Source of the DNA: Microvenator marinus
GTDB lineage: Bacteria > Myxococcota_A > Bradymonadia > Bradymonadales > Bradymonadaceae
Length of the DNA: 64,000 nucleotides
NCBI RefSeq assembly: GCF_007993755.1
Contig: NZ_CP042467.1
Span: forward strand, 3,992,001 to 4,056,000
Direction of reading: 5' to 3'
Position 1 is the first letter of the stretch. Each line of letters begins with the position of its first letter. Below the pieces are notes generated by a model that saw nothing but the letters and a program-made list of their open reading frames with translations, was not told the DNA's origin and made no database searches. This document shows positions 29,194-39,228 of this stretch, in pieces. The position numbers were made by a program, and so were the translations under genes.

Positions 29194-29261
29194 TCAGAAC
29201 CCGCGCTCTGATATAGAGTCAAAAGAGAGTTGAAAAAGCCACTTTTGCTGATGGTTCGTCG

Positions 29262-32200
29262 ATGACGGAGTACGACGAGGGAGCCGCGGTCGCTGGCCGA
29301 TTTATCATTCTGGAAAGAATCGGTGAAGGCGGCATGGGAGCGGTCTACAGGGCACTTCAGCAGTCGCTTGACCGCGAAGTTGCCCTCAAAGTTTTGCACT
29401 CGGAGGTCGCCTTTACCCCTAGGGCGCGCCGACGGTTCGGCAGAGAAGCGCGCGCCGTTGCGCGGCTAAATCACCCCCACATCGCCGCGGTTTACGACTT
29501 CGGCACCGACGACGACGAACGCTCGCTCTGGCTTGCGATGGAGCTCGTCAACGGCAGCGCCCTGACCACGCTCAAGCGCACCGAGATCGACCTTCTGCGC
29601 CTGCTCTCGATCACCGATCAGATTCTAAGTGCGCTCTCGGCGGCACACGCGCGCGCCATCATCCACCGCGACCTAAAGCCCTCGAACGTGCTCATCACAG
29701 CCGACGACGAGGGCCGCGAAGTCATCAAGCTCGTGGATTTCGGGCTCGCCGCTACGCAAGAGGGCGAGCTCAGCCTCCAGAATGCGCCGGGGGGCCTCGA
29801 CGACGAAGAAGGAGAGGTCCAGAGTCGCGTCATCATGGGCACGCCGCGCTATATGGCGCCCGAGATCTTCCGGCGAAAACCCGTCGATCCAAGAGTCGAT
29901 CTCTACGCCCTTGGGGTGATCCTCTTCGAGATTCTCGCTGGCAAGCCGCCCTATCCGGGCGACGACCCGCGCCTCGTCATGAAGGGGCACCTCAAGGAGC
30001 CGATCCCTCAGCTTCACGTCCGAGACGGCGCCGAAATCCCGTCGGAATTCGAGGCGATCATCTACAAACTCCTCGCAAAAGACCCAGACGAGCGCTACCA
30101 GACGGCGAATGAGGTCCGCGAAGAGATTCAGACCATCATCGGGAACTATAGTTTTGTGCCCTGGATGCAAGGGCCTGCGTTTGGGGATATCTCGCAGTTT
30201 TCCCGCGGCAATATGTCCGGGGCGAGCTTCCTCTCGAGATTTGGTGGCCAAACGATGCCGCCCGCGGCGATGCTCGGTGCAAGCCGCCCGGGCATCCAAT
30301 CTTCACTGGCCCCACTCGTGGGTCGCCAGACCGAACGCCGACTCATGGAAGAGCGTATTCGCCGCTGCGTGGCGCAGCGCGAGCCCTGTCTTGTGACCAT
30401 CGAAGGCGAGGGAGGCATTGGCAAGTCCAGGCTCGCCCAATGGATTCAGGTTCGCGTGGACGAGGCAGGCATCATGCGCTCTGCGCTCGGTGCGGACTCC
30501 CAGAACGGCGGAGGTTTTGACGGTGTCCGGTCGATTATCGACCAGATTCTGGGCACCTCCGAGGTCCCCTACGATGAGGTGCCCTACGTCATCGAGTCCA
30601 GACTTACAAAATGGGATTTCAGCCCCGAGGAGATCGATACCGTTGCGCGCCTGATGCAGCCTGGCGGTGACGCCATGCTCTTCAATATCTCCGGGCCGGT
30701 TCAGGACCGGATATCTCAGCAGGAACGTGTTTTTGCCGCAGTAGAGCGCGTCTTCCGGCGTGCCTCGAATGAACGGGCACTCCTGCTAATCCTCGAGAAT
30801 CTTCACCACGCCGGTGAAACCACGTTTGCGTTCATCGAGCACCTTGTGGTGGGGCTGCATCTCAATCCTGACCCCATCATGCTGGTCGCGACCATCAACT
30901 CCGAAAACCTGCTCGGTGTCACAGAGCTCAAAGACTCCCTCGGCCGGATCAGCAGGTTTGGCGGTGAGTTGCTGCGAATCCAACTCGGAATCCTCGACAA
31001 CGATGAGGCGACCGAACTCGTGCAAAAAATCCTGCCATTGGACGAACCGCTGGCGCGTCGCGTGGCTCGGCGCGCGGGCGGAAACCCGCTCCACATCACT
31101 CAGATCGTCAAATACCTTCAAGAGAGCGAAAAGCTTCGATTCGAAGAAGGAAAATGGCGGCTCCAGGCGGACGTAGAGCTCGACCGAGAGGTCCCGCAAG
31201 AACTCGGCGATTTGATGCGCTATCGCGTCGAACGTGTAGCGTCGCGTCATCCCGACCCGGTAAGACTAAAGGCTTTGCTCGACCGCTGCGCCATCATCGG
31301 CGCGAGGTTCGACTACCGTCTGCTCAGAAATTTTGCGCTGGCCGAGGCCGACCAACGTGTCATCAAGAACCTCGACGCCGACCTCGAATATCTGGTGCGC
31401 GATAGCGTGTTTCGGGAGGTCGGGCATAGCGGCGAAGATATTTTGGAGTTCAATCACTCCTTGATGCGCGATGTGCTCTTGTACGATATGGACGGCAAAC
31501 GCTCACAGCGCGGGCTTCATATCCTCGCGGCCGAGACCAAAATCCAGTTCTTTGGCAATCGCGCTGCGCAGCACGGACTGGAGATCGCCGAGCATTATCG
31601 CCGAGCACGTCACCCCAAAGGCGTCTACGCTTTTACCCTCAAGGCGGCCCGCGCGGCTATGGCGTCGAGCGACCTCGAAACCGCTATCAGGCTCTTTCGC
31701 GAGGCGATGCTCCTCGCCGAAAAGGACGCATCCGTTGAGGATGAGTTCGGTGCGGAAGACCAGGGCCTTCAAGAGATTTCTGCGGTCATGCGCTCCGAAG
31801 AGGTCATGCTCGAAGTCGCGCATATCGAAGTCAAAATCGACGAATATGAGAAAGCTCGCGAGCATTTCCGCGGTCTCTTGCGCTCGCCGTCAAAGGCCGT
31901 TTCCGCTGGCGCACGTTGGGGGCTCGGCGATTTGGCACTCAGGCAGGGTGACCTCGATGAGGCCTACGGTTGGTTCGAGGCCGCGCTGCGGGAAGCTTCT
32001 CAAATCATGGAGACGTCCACACGGCAGACCCTCGAGGCTCAGGCGCTCTTCGGCAAAGGACACGTCCATCTCTTGCGCGGCGAACTCCAACAGGCGGGGC
32101 AGGTGCTTCCAAGCGCGTTGGAACTCGCGCAGCAAGAGCAAGTCCGGCGCCTTGAAGGAGACATTCTGAGGCGTCTGGCGGACGTTGAGTGGAGCCTTGG

Positions 32201-32990
32201 GGCTCCTGAAAAAGCCGAGATCTACAGGCGACGTGCCACCATGCTCGCGGAATCACTCAACGACAAAGAGGTCCTGGCCGAGTCGCATATGCACACGGCC
32301 ACCTATCTACGGCGCATCGGACAGCCTGGGCGAGTCGAAGAACATACTCAGGCTGCCATCAAGATTTATGAAGAGCTCGGAAAGCGCCACGCACAAGCCG
32401 AGGGATTCCTTATGCTCGGGCGTCTCGCGTGGGCGCGCGGTGATTTCAAAGAGGCTGCCAATAAATACCGCGAGGCTCACCGTCTCTACGAGGCATTTGA
32501 GGACCGAAGGGGCACCACTCTTTGTAAGCACCGCCTCGCTGAGCTCGCGTTCTCTATTCAAAAACACAAGGAGACACAGGCGCTGGTCCGTGATGCTGCC
32601 GAAGGGTACCGCTCCATCGGGGACCGCGTAGGTGCTGCGTTTTGTAGGCTTCTTGCGGGTCGCGTCGAATTGGAGCTCCAGAACGTGCAGCAGGCGTCTT
32701 CGACGTTCCGTTCGGTGGTCGAAACATTCGATGAAATGGGGCACGTGGCCGGAAAGATTCAGGCCCTGGCCTTGCTCGCGTTGGCTCAGGAGATGTTGGC
32801 TGAACACACCGAAGTGGACGAGATTTTGCGGCAAGTCTTCGAGACCGTCTCGCAGGTCCCGATCTCACAAGAGAGCTTCGCCACTGCCTTGGAGCGCTTG
32901 AGCGTCTTGGTAAATCCGCGCGACCCCGCTGTGGCTCTCGATTTGGACAACCTCGCCGAAGAAGCTTGGGCCATGTTGGGCAGGACCTAA
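29262..32990 (+). CDS. Ser/Thr protein kinase fused to AAA-like ATPase and TPR domains
   Basis: 1242 residues. The kinase domain (about 10-290) has the glycine loop GEGGMGAVY, the ALKVL lysine, HRDLKPSN catalytic loop, DFG and the GTPRYMAPE segment. A predicted ATPase domain begins near 354 (LVGRQTERR) with Walker A GEGGIGKS at about 383. The C-terminal third (about 800-1230) is a series of TPR repeats. This kinase-STAND-ATPase-TPR layout is common in Myxococcota signalling. All key kinase residues are intact. Confidence 0.92.
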   Translation: MTEYDEGAAVAGRFIILERIGEGGMGAVYRALQQSLDREVALKVLHSEVAFTPRARRRFGREARAVARLNHPHIAAVYDFGTDDDERSLWLAMELVNGSALTTLKRTEIDLLRLLSITDQILSALSAAHARAIIHRDLKPSNVLITADDEGREVIKLVDFGLAATQEGELSLQNAPGGLDDEEGEVQSRVIMGTPRYMAPEIFRRKPVDPRVDLYALGVILFEILAGKPPYPGDDPRLVMKGHLKEPIPQLHVRDGAEIPSEFEAIIYKLLAKDPDERYQTANEVREEIQTIIGNYSFVPWMQGPAFGDISQFSRGNMSGASFLSRFGGQTMPPAAMLGASRPGIQSSLAPLVGRQTERRLMEERIRRCVAQREPCLVTIEGEGGIGKSRLAQWIQVRVDEAGIMRSALGADSQNGGGFDGVRSIIDQILGTSEVPYDEVPYVIESRLTKWDFSPEEIDTVARLMQPGGDAMLFNISGPVQDRISQQERVFAAVERVFRRASNERALLLILENLHHAGETTFAFIEHLVVGLHLNPDPIMLVATINSENLLGVTELKDSLGRISRFGGELLRIQLGILDNDEATELVQKILPLDEPLARRVARRAGGNPLHITQIVKYLQESEKLRFEEGKWRLQADVELDREVPQELGDLMRYRVERVASRHPDPVRLKALLDRCAIIGARFDYRLLRNFALAEADQRVIKNLDADLEYLVRDSVFREVGHSGEDILEFNHSLMRDVLLYDMDGKRSQRGLHILAAETKIQFFGNRAAQHGLEIAEHYRRARHPKGVYAFTLKAARAAMASSDLETAIRLFREAMLLAEKDASVEDEFGAEDQGLQEISAVMRSEEVMLEVAHIEVKIDEYEKAREHFRGLLRSPSKAVSAGARWGLGDLALRQGDLDEAYGWFEAALREASQIMETSTRQTLEAQALFGKGHVHLLRGELQQAGQVLPSALELAQQEQVRRLEGDILRRLADVEWSLGAPEKAEIYRRRATMLAESLNDKEVLAESHMHTATYLRRIGQPGRVEEHTQAAIKIYEELGKRHAQAEGFLMLGRLAWARGDFKEAANKYREAHRLYEAFEDRRGTTLCKHRLAELAFSIQKHKETQALVRDAAEGYRSIGDRVGAAFCRLLAGRVELELQNVQQASSTFRSVVETFDEMGHVAGKIQALALLALAQEMLAEHTEVDEILRQVFETVSQVPISQESFATALERLSVLVNPRDPAVALDLDNLAEEAWAMLGRT

Positions 32991-33006
32991 ACCGCGCAGC
33001 CCTCGT

Positions 33007-33852
33007 TTACAGGACCAAATCCAGCTTCAACTCACCGAGTTTCGGCAACACCCCGACGCACGTCTGCGCGAGCAACTGCATCGGAGTAGGCCGCCGAGTA
33101 AACGTCATCTCGTTCATGTAGAGGTCGCGATTGAGCTCGATTTGGATGGCGTGCACACCAAGAGAAGGGCGCCCGAACGAGCGCGTAATCCAGCCCCCTT
33201 TGTAGGGCACATTCGTCTTGACGGAATAACCTGCAGATTTGAAGTGCCGCTCGATAATCCGCGTCACGACTGGGTCACACGAGGTACCATCCACGTCGCC
33301 AGGCACAATGTCGGCACGCCGCGCGCCAGGGTCGCTATGCCCAGAACGGCCCATCGAAGGCATCGAGTGCCCGTCCACCAGAATACAAAAGCCGAACTGC
33401 TGGCGGATCCGCTCGATCTCCTCGGCAATCGCGCGATGGTAGGGCGTGTGAAAGGTCGCGATCCGGCGCTCGAACGCCTCACGACTCATCGCACTTCCCA
33501 TCACCGGCGTTCCGTCCGTAGTGGTGCGCCAGACGACGCCTCGGTCATGATAATAACCCGGCGCATCCACGCGCGTAGCACCCTGAACCGTCTTCGGAGA
33601 CACGTCGTCATCGGCGCGGTTGAGGTCCACCACGTAGCGCGAAACTTTGGAGAAAATCAGCGTGGCACCAAAATCCGGCGTCTCCTCCCAAATCTCATCC
33701 ACATAGAGGTCGAGGTCGCGCTTCAGGGTCTGGCCGCCGACCACCATCTCATCCATCACCTCGTCCGGAATCCACTCTCCGGCATGAGGTACATCCACCA
33801 GCACCGGTATTCGCTGCTCCGTGGGGCGCCTAATTTCAAAATACTTACTCAT
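33007..33852 (-). CDS. N-formylglutamate amidohydrolase family protein
   Basis: 281 residues. The start at 33852 (MSKYFEIRRPTEQ) overlaps the upstream queG stop by ATGA. Family segments include VLVDVPHAGEWIP, VDLNRADDDVS, CILVDGHSMPSMG and IQIELNRDLYM, with His and Asp/Glu residues for a zinc site. Members hydrolyse N-formyl-L-glutamate in histidine degradation, or act on related N-acyl compounds. No other histidine-utilisation gene is nearby, so the substrate is uncertain. Confidence 0.85.
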   Translation of the reverse strand: MSKYFEIRRPTEQRIPVLVDVPHAGEWIPDEVMDEMVVGGQTLKRDLDLYVDEIWEETPDFGATLIFSKVSRYVVDLNRADDDVSPKTVQGATRVDAPGYYHDRGVVWRTTTDGTPVMGSAMSREAFERRIATFHTPYHRAIAEEIERIRQQFGFCILVDGHSMPSMGRSGHSDPGARRADIVPGDVDGTSCDPVVTRIIERHFKSAGYSVKTNVPYKGGWITRSFGRPSLGVHAIQIELNRDLYMNEMTFTRRPTPMQLLAQTCVGVLPKLGELKLDLVL

Positions 33853-34964
33853 ATCGACTCCAGCGCAACTCGTATCTCTTCCAAAACATAGGGCGAACTC
33901 TCGGCCGTCTCGGCACTCTGCAACGCCGCTGCGGCCTCCTTGGACCCGTACCTGCCGATGGCCCACGCAAGATGACCGCGGACAAGCTCCTCGGGCTCCT
34001 CGCGAAGCCGCGTCACCAACAAATCGAGGTCCTCGGCCGCGCGCATGTTGCCTAGCACGACCGCCGCGTTCCTTAAAAGCCCCCTTCGTTTCGAGCGTTT
34101 CAACGGCGAGCCCTTAAACACCCGAGAGAACTCCTCCTGAGTCATGGAGATGAGTTCTTGAATGGTCAGGTTGGCAAGCCCCGGGCGCGCGCTGAAGGCA
34201 GGGTCCTGATGGACCTCCACGCCGCGATTCCACGGGCAGACGTCCTGGCAGATATCACATCCAAAGAGGTGGTCGCCGATCTTGGGTCGAAGCTCCCTTG
34301 GAATCGGCCCCTTCAACTCAATCGTCAGGTACGAGATGCAACGCCTCGCATCCAGCACGAACGGCGAGATAATCGCACCGGTTGGACAAGCATCGATACA
34401 CGCTGTGCATGAACCACAACGCGCCTGATAGGGCTCGGGCACGGAAGTTGGAATCTCAATGTCCACCAGGAGCTCAGAGAGGATCACCCACGAGCCCCTC
34501 TCGCGGTGCAATAACAACGAGTGTTTGCCAATCCAGCCGAGCCCAGCAGCCGCCGCGAGCGGACGTTCCAACAAGGGCGCCGAATCTACGGCCGGTCGCG
34601 TGCCTACGGCAGCGCCTGTCTCCGCATGAATAAACGCCGCGAGCTCCTGCATCCGCTCGCGAAGCACGTCGTGGTAATCGTCGTTATGCGCGTACCGAGC
34701 CACTCTCAGGCCACCCGGGAGCACGTCGCTCGAGCTCGCGTAATTTGTGGTCAGCACCACAACCGATTGCGTACCAGGCTCCAAAACGGCCGGATTCACC
34801 CGCAGGTCCTGATACCGCTCCATATACCCCATCAAGCCGTGTCTTCCCTCATGAAGCCAGTCAAAAAGGGGTTCGTGGTTGGGTATTGTGGCTGCGGGAA
34901 TGATCGCTGCGGAGCTGAACCCAAGCTCTTCTGCACGGTCCACAATCTTTTGGGCGAGTGACAT
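33849..34964 (-). CDS. queG: Epoxyqueuosine reductase
   Basis: 371 residues. Two 4Fe-4S cysteine clusters are visible: CGSCTACIDACPTGAI and GCDICQDVCPWN. The family segments DSAPLLERPLAAAAGLGWIGKH and ARRCISYLTIE are present. The C-terminal part has HEAT-type helical repeats, as in many QueG proteins. QueG makes the last step of queuosine synthesis, reducing epoxyqueuosine in tRNA with cobalamin. It lies 7 bases from the GspE-N gene stop upstream and overlaps the amidohydrolase downstream. Confidence 0.93.
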   Translation of the reverse strand: MSLAQKIVDRAEELGFSSAAIIPAATIPNHEPLFDWLHEGRHGLMGYMERYQDLRVNPAVLEPGTQSVVVLTTNYASSSDVLPGGLRVARYAHNDDYHDVLRERMQELAAFIHAETGAAVGTRPAVDSAPLLERPLAAAAGLGWIGKHSLLLHRERGSWVILSELLVDIEIPTSVPEPYQARCGSCTACIDACPTGAIISPFVLDARRCISYLTIELKGPIPRELRPKIGDHLFGCDICQDVCPWNRGVEVHQDPAFSARPGLANLTIQELISMTQEEFSRVFKGSPLKRSKRRGLLRNAAVVLGNMRAAEDLDLLVTRLREEPEELVRGHLAWAIGRYGSKEAAAALQSAETAESSPYVLEEIRVALESI

Positions 34965-34971
34965 GGCGCAC

Positions 34972-36348
34972 TTAGCGACGAGGAGATTTAGCCAAGGCCA
35001 ATATATCTCGAATGGTCTTAGAATCCACGACTTCTTTCTCGAGCAGAGTGTTGACCAGACCCTGGAGCACTAGCCGCAAATCCGCATCATCCGGAATCGC
35101 AATGGACTTCAGGTCCGTCTTCTTATCGTCGGATTTTCGTTCGGTCTTCGGGTCTTCGCCTTCGCCTTCGCGAACATCGGTTTCCTTCTCGGCGTCTTTT
35201 TCGATCTCAGACTTCAAGATTTGGCGTCCCAACTCACCGTAGTCTGTATCGGAACGCTTCTTTCCCTCGTCTCGCTTGAGTCGGTCCGTATGAGCTGTCT
35301 TGGCCTTGGGTGCGCGCAGCGCTGCGCGGCCAGCGGCGCTCTCATCCAAATGCGCCACACCAATGCCCACCGTGGTCTTGCCGGTCTTCTCCAGCACGTT
35401 CGACTCCGATAACTCATCGAACGATTTGCGCTCCGTGGGCTCGCCAACATCCTCGTCGTCCTCGGCGGGCGGGTCCGCGAAGAGGTTCATGGCGTCAGCC
35501 GCGCTCACGATCTGAGATTTACCGGCGCGCCGCTGCGTGACGGCGTCCACCTTATTGGTCGGTGTGTTGGTAATCGCGTCATCCACCTCCCACTCGTCCA
35601 GAGGGTCTTCCTTGCCTTGCGATGTCGCTGGCACCATCTCGATCATATCGATCGACGGAATACCGTCCTCATCATCTTCACCGACTTCAAAAACGCCGCT
35701 CGCCGGCCTATCCCTCATGTCTTGCGAGATGACCGCGCTATCCTCCACGGAAACCTCCGCCGCAGAGTCAAAGAACTCCTCCCAGCCCGCATTATCAATG
35801 GCCTCGAGGGCGAGTTCCCCGATATCCGAGAACGGGTCGTTCGGGTCCACCGCATTGATCTCAGCGACCGGCATCTCGGGGATGGGGATCTCAGCATCGG
35901 CACTTCGCCGGCGCGTGTAGACCTTGATCAGCGCGGCTTCGAGCTCCGTTGGCCCCACTAAAACGGGCCGGATATCAATGCCGGTATGCGTGGAAACTTC
36001 GTCCATCGCAAGCACGTCGATAGGGTCGATCATGCCCAGAACCAGGCGTTTCTCGCCACCTTCCTTCTCGATGCTCAACGGAATGACGCGATTTCGATTC
36101 GCCATCGAGGCCGGCACCATATCTAGAACCTCGGGTTCGATCGAAATTCGCTCAAGCCGTACCGTTGGGACGTTGAGAATCTTCCCGGCCAGCCGCACCA
36201 AATCTCGCTCTTCGACGACTTGACGGTCCAAAAGGGTGTAGTAGAGATTGCGCTCCGAGCTCCGATGGTGAGCCACCTCCATCAGCACGTCGCGGTCGAC
36301 GAGCCCCGCCTCCAAAATGCCTTGAGCGAGTTCTGAATCGTCGATCAT
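34972..36348 (-). CDS. GspE N-terminal (MshEN) domain protein without ATPase domain
   Basis: 458 residues. The first ~150 residues match the MshEN/GspE-II N-terminal fold (ILEAGLVDRDVLMEVAH, LVRLAGKILNVPTVRL, MIDPIDVLAMDEVSTHTG). No Walker motifs of the secretion ATPase follow. The remainder is an acidic and then charged low-complexity region with a Lys/Asp/Glu-rich tail. MshEN domains bind cyclic di-GMP in some proteins, but the key binding motifs were not checked in detail. It is the first gene of a minus-strand group with queG and the amidohydrolase. Confidence 0.75.
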   Translation of the reverse strand: MIDDSELAQGILEAGLVDRDVLMEVAHHRSSERNLYYTLLDRQVVEERDLVRLAGKILNVPTVRLERISIEPEVLDMVPASMANRNRVIPLSIEKEGGEKRLVLGMIDPIDVLAMDEVSTHTGIDIRPVLVGPTELEAALIKVYTRRRSADAEIPIPEMPVAEINAVDPNDPFSDIGELALEAIDNAGWEEFFDSAAEVSVEDSAVISQDMRDRPASGVFEVGEDDEDGIPSIDMIEMVPATSQGKEDPLDEWEVDDAITNTPTNKVDAVTQRRAGKSQIVSAADAMNLFADPPAEDDEDVGEPTERKSFDELSESNVLEKTGKTTVGIGVAHLDESAAGRAALRAPKAKTAHTDRLKRDEGKKRSDTDYGELGRQILKSEIEKDAEKETDVREGEGEDPKTERKSDDKKTDLKSIAIPDDADLRLVLQGLVNTLLEKEVVDSKTIRDILALAKSPRR

Positions 36349-36369
36349 TCGACCGCATCCTTGTAGACC

Positions 36370-37155
36370 CTAGAGTCGGCGCTCTATGCTGCCTGGCGGC
36401 GGGTCCAGAGTGAAAAGGTGTTCTGGGAGTTCAACGTTAAGCTGAGTTTCGTTCACGTCCATCGAGAAGTCAAGGTCACGAGACGGCCAAACAAACCGGC
36501 GATACTCAGGAAGCGAGACCCCTCCAAAATTCTTCCAATCATCGGTCGTGTACTGATAGGCCACCGCGCCACTCGCGTCCCGCTCCTCGGCCTCGATCAC
36601 CGCAAAATCAGTGTGCCGGACCCAGATGCTCATCGAGCCGCCCTCGGAAAGATTCACCGAGTACTTGTAGTGCCCTCGAGAGCGATCCCAGCTCAGCTCG
36701 GCCGGGCCAGTGCCGGAGTCGAGCCTATCCCATGGCGCCCCGCCCAACATTACCCGCGCCACGTCAGCCGCCGAGAGATCAACTGGAAGTAGTTTACCGA
36801 TATTCTGACGCGTGGATGGCCCTGAGAAATACTCGTTCGTATCGCGTCGGTGCATCGCGAAATCGGTGCCGTCGGAGACGAGCAGGCTAACGATTTCCTC
36901 ACTGCCGGGCATACGCGTTTGCACCCGCAAATACGTGGGCTTCGAGACCAAGATAAGCTGCCGGACTTTGAGCCGCTCGCCGTCTCCAAAATAGTCAAAA
37001 ACCACGTCCTTAAATCGCGCCGAATCCACCGACTCAAGCCGAGTATCCACGCCACCTCGGAGCAACTCAGGGTCCTCGATGGCATTGTCTGGAGGGGGAA
37101 TGTTCTGGCCACACGAAAGCGCGAGGCTTGCAAGAATCACGAGCAAAATGTGCAT
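36370..37155 (-). CDS. LolB-like outer-membrane lipoprotein (DUF4292-like)
   Basis: 261 residues from ATG 37155, which gives the signal peptide LLVILASLALSC (acylated Cys). The remainder is a beta-rich domain like LolA/LolB or DUF4292 lipoprotein-handling folds (strands VFDYFGDGERLKVRQLILVSKPTYLRVQT, LLVSDGTDFAMHRRDTNEYF, WVRHTDFAVIEAEERD). In known systems such proteins bind acyl chains or lipoproteins. Assignment is by fold pattern, not by strong motif. Confidence 0.6.
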   Translation of the reverse strand: MHILLVILASLALSCGQNIPPPDNAIEDPELLRGGVDTRLESVDSARFKDVVFDYFGDGERLKVRQLILVSKPTYLRVQTRMPGSEEIVSLLVSDGTDFAMHRRDTNEYFSGPSTRQNIGKLLPVDLSAADVARVMLGGAPWDRLDSGTGPAELSWDRSRGHYKYSVNLSEGGSMSIWVRHTDFAVIEAEERDASGAVAYQYTTDDWKNFGGVSLPEYRRFVWPSRDLDFSMDVNETQLNVELPEHLFTLDPPPGSIERRL

Positions 37156-37165
37156 CGAAGTCGCC

Positions 37166-38221
37166 TTATCGGTTCGGGGTACTGGCGGCGCCATAGAACG
37201 AAATTCCAAACTGGTGAATCAGCGTGCTGGCACCAGTTTGCGAGTCGATCGCAATCAACTCACCGTCTTCCGTCAATCCATAAACATCGCCCCATGCGGC
37301 CGTCAGACCCCATATTCCTCGATGGTTCGTCGCGCCCACAAGGTCACCACTACCATCACTACCCTCGACGAGCACCAACGTATCCGTATTCAACGTCCTC
37401 GAAGAAGTCATGTACAACACGCCTTGTTTTGTGATGACCGTATCCCCGCTTGAGTTGTAATTGCCAGAGCCTACCGCCGTGGCGCTCCCGTTGGTCAAGT
37501 CTACCGTGTAGAGCGTGTTTCCTCCGGTCACATAAGCCGTCCCATCTTCGTCAATGGCCATGCCATTCGCTGTGCCGAGGTTAACGCCCAATTCGTTCGG
37601 GAACGCCGTCCACATGCTGGACTGCGGGTCGTAAGTGTAGAGTTGGCTCGACGTCAGGCCGTAGAGCGTGCCGTCGGGATGTGTATCGATATCAAAGAGC
37701 CCAGGCACACTGCCGAGCTCTTGCGTCGTGAACTTGAACGGGTCGATGCGATACAACTTGGTGTTCGAGTGGGCGTAGAACGAACAATCGATGCCGTCGT
37801 TGATCTCGTCATTGCAGTCGTTGTCGATGCGGTCGCAAAGCTCGGTCGCACTGGGGCTACGGCTCCGGTTGGTGTCATCACAATCATCACCACCGCACTC
37901 TATGGCGTAATGACCATCGCCGTCCAAATCCGTCAAACACGTCAGACCGTCAGGCAAGTCGGGACCACTGTCTTCTTCGGGCATATCTGATTGAGACATA
38001 TCCGGCTCGGGATTCTCCCCCATATCGACTTCGTCCGAGACGTCTTCGCCCATATCGTCAGTGTTATTCATGAGCGTGCGCGCGGGCTCGCAGGCGTCTA
38101 AGATCGGATTATAGCGCTCGTCTAGACCACACTCAGGCCCGGCACCAGCCTCATCCGACCCACACCCCAACATTTGAAAGGTTAAAAGTACGACTACGAA
38201 CCACACGGATTTTCTGGACAC
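37166..38221 (-). CDS. MopE-like metal-binding lipoprotein with propeller-like domain
   Basis: About 351 residues from GTG 38221, which has GGAG five bases upstream; an in-frame GTG at 38236 is the alternative. The signal ends in QMLGC. An acidic linker (Asp/Glu/Met repeats) leads to the 'putative metal-binding' motif DLDGDGHYAIECGGDDCDD followed by ELCDRIDNDCNDEINDG, common in myxobacterial surface proteins. The C-terminal ~200 residues form repeated four-strand units (LYRIDPFKFTTQELGSV, LYTVDLTNGSATAVGSG), likely a beta-propeller. It is a surface lipoprotein of unknown role. Confidence 0.75.
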   Translation of the reverse strand: MSRKSVWFVVVLLTFQMLGCGSDEAGAGPECGLDERYNPILDACEPARTLMNNTDDMGEDVSDEVDMGENPEPDMSQSDMPEEDSGPDLPDGLTCLTDLDGDGHYAIECGGDDCDDTNRSRSPSATELCDRIDNDCNDEINDGIDCSFYAHSNTKLYRIDPFKFTTQELGSVPGLFDIDTHPDGTLYGLTSSQLYTYDPQSSMWTAFPNELGVNLGTANGMAIDEDGTAYVTGGNTLYTVDLTNGSATAVGSGNYNSSGDTVITKQGVLYMTSSRTLNTDTLVLVEGSDGSGDLVGATNHRGIWGLTAAWGDVYGLTEDGELIAIDSQTGASTLIHQFGISFYGAASTPNR

Positions 38222-38239
38222 TAATACTCCTAACACCCG

Positions 38240-39073
38240 TCACAGGTTCTCTTGGGACTTCATCTTCTCGAGTTCTTGGCGCAACGCACCCACTTCCTTG
38301 ACCAGTTGTTGTACTGTCTCCTCATTCTTTTTCAACAAGGATTCAGCCTGCACCTTCGCTTCCTCGGCCCGCCTGCGATACTCTTCGAGCTCTTGCTCAA
38401 GCGCTCGATAGCTACGTTTCAAGCTCTTGAACTCATTCTTAAACTCGATTGGGTGTCTTCCATCTATGGTCATATCCATCATCGCCTCCTGAACTCTCTC
38501 TTTGGTGAGATTATCTAAATTTACTCGTTCTATCAAAGCATTTGCCCGGTCAAACTCTTGTTTCCGCTCGGGCACTCTGGTCGACATCCTCAACCAGTCA
38601 TATCGTTCGTCCTCCGGAAGTCTCGTGGTCGAGACCAAGAAGATGCACGCGAGATCTAGTGGCTTTCTAACCCAGATTCCAGGCGTATCCGTACTCTCAA
38701 AGAAGTCAGGATAGCTCAGTAGTTTCTCGGGCTTTCTATGAGAAAGGATAACCATAGATGGCGACCTTTCTTCTCCACGGTGCTTCAAAGCCGTGCTTTC
38801 AAACACCTTCGAAGCATGCGCAATCTTCTCCTGGCAGGACATGAAGTCGGCGGTACTCACAGAGTTCGAAAAATGCTCAACCAGAATCTTTCGATGTACT
38901 AAATGAGGTGCCAAATCCGCCCAAATCTCCAGCGGCTTGTTGAGGTATAACGTAGCGTCCACTACCAAATACTGCCTAAAAACATGGTGCCGATTGACAC
39001 GACCACAAAACGGTAGTGCCACCTCCAAACACCATCTTTCATGTCGATTATGAATTTTCCGTTCATCATCCAT
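38240..39073 (-). CDS. Hypothetical protein with C-terminal coiled coil
   Basis: 277 residues from ATG 39073, chosen because GAGGAGGAG lies just upstream. The N-terminal part has alternating beta and alpha segments with conserved-looking PSMVILSHRKPEKLL and WLRMSTRVPERKQ. The last ~70 residues are a strong coiled coil (KSLKRSYRALEQELEEYRRRAEE). It faintly recalls Rpn-type nucleases but key PD-(D/E)xK residues could not be identified. No function is assigned. Confidence 0.6.
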   Translation of the reverse strand: MDDERKIHNRHERWCLEVALPFCGRVNRHHVFRQYLVVDATLYLNKPLEIWADLAPHLVHRKILVEHFSNSVSTADFMSCQEKIAHASKVFESTALKHRGEERSPSMVILSHRKPEKLLSYPDFFESTDTPGIWVRKPLDLACIFLVSTTRLPEDERYDWLRMSTRVPERKQEFDRANALIERVNLDNLTKERVQEAMMDMTIDGRHPIEFKNEFKSLKRSYRALEQELEEYRRRAEEAKVQAESLLKKNEETVQQLVKEVGALRQELEKMKSQENL

Positions 39074-39170
39074 TTTCTCCTCCTCAAAAAATAAGGCCCA
39101 CAAACCTATTTTCGGACGATTTGGAGAAGTGTTGCGAAATTAGTTCATTTTTTTTGGATGGGTACTCGGC

Positions 39171-39199
39171 TTGACATCTTCCAGCGTGGGGTTTCTGAT
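39171..39199 (+). promoter_or_regulatory. Predicted promoter for the SDR/lipase group
   Basis: A perfect TTGACA (39171-39176) and a TCTGAT -10 (39194-39199, four of six consensus bases) are spaced by 17 bases. An AGAGGTG ribosome-binding site lies just before ATG 39229. It probably drives the plus-strand run of four genes to 43.0 kb. Confidence 0.4.
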
Positions 39200-39228
39200 G
39201 CGTCCTCTCTAACTTAAGAGGTGCGCGA

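Noticed and set aside
38240-39073. Possible Rpn/PD-(D/E)xK nuclease
   Set aside because: Some segments recall that group, but I could not identify the catalytic acidic and lysine residues, so it is left as hypothetical.
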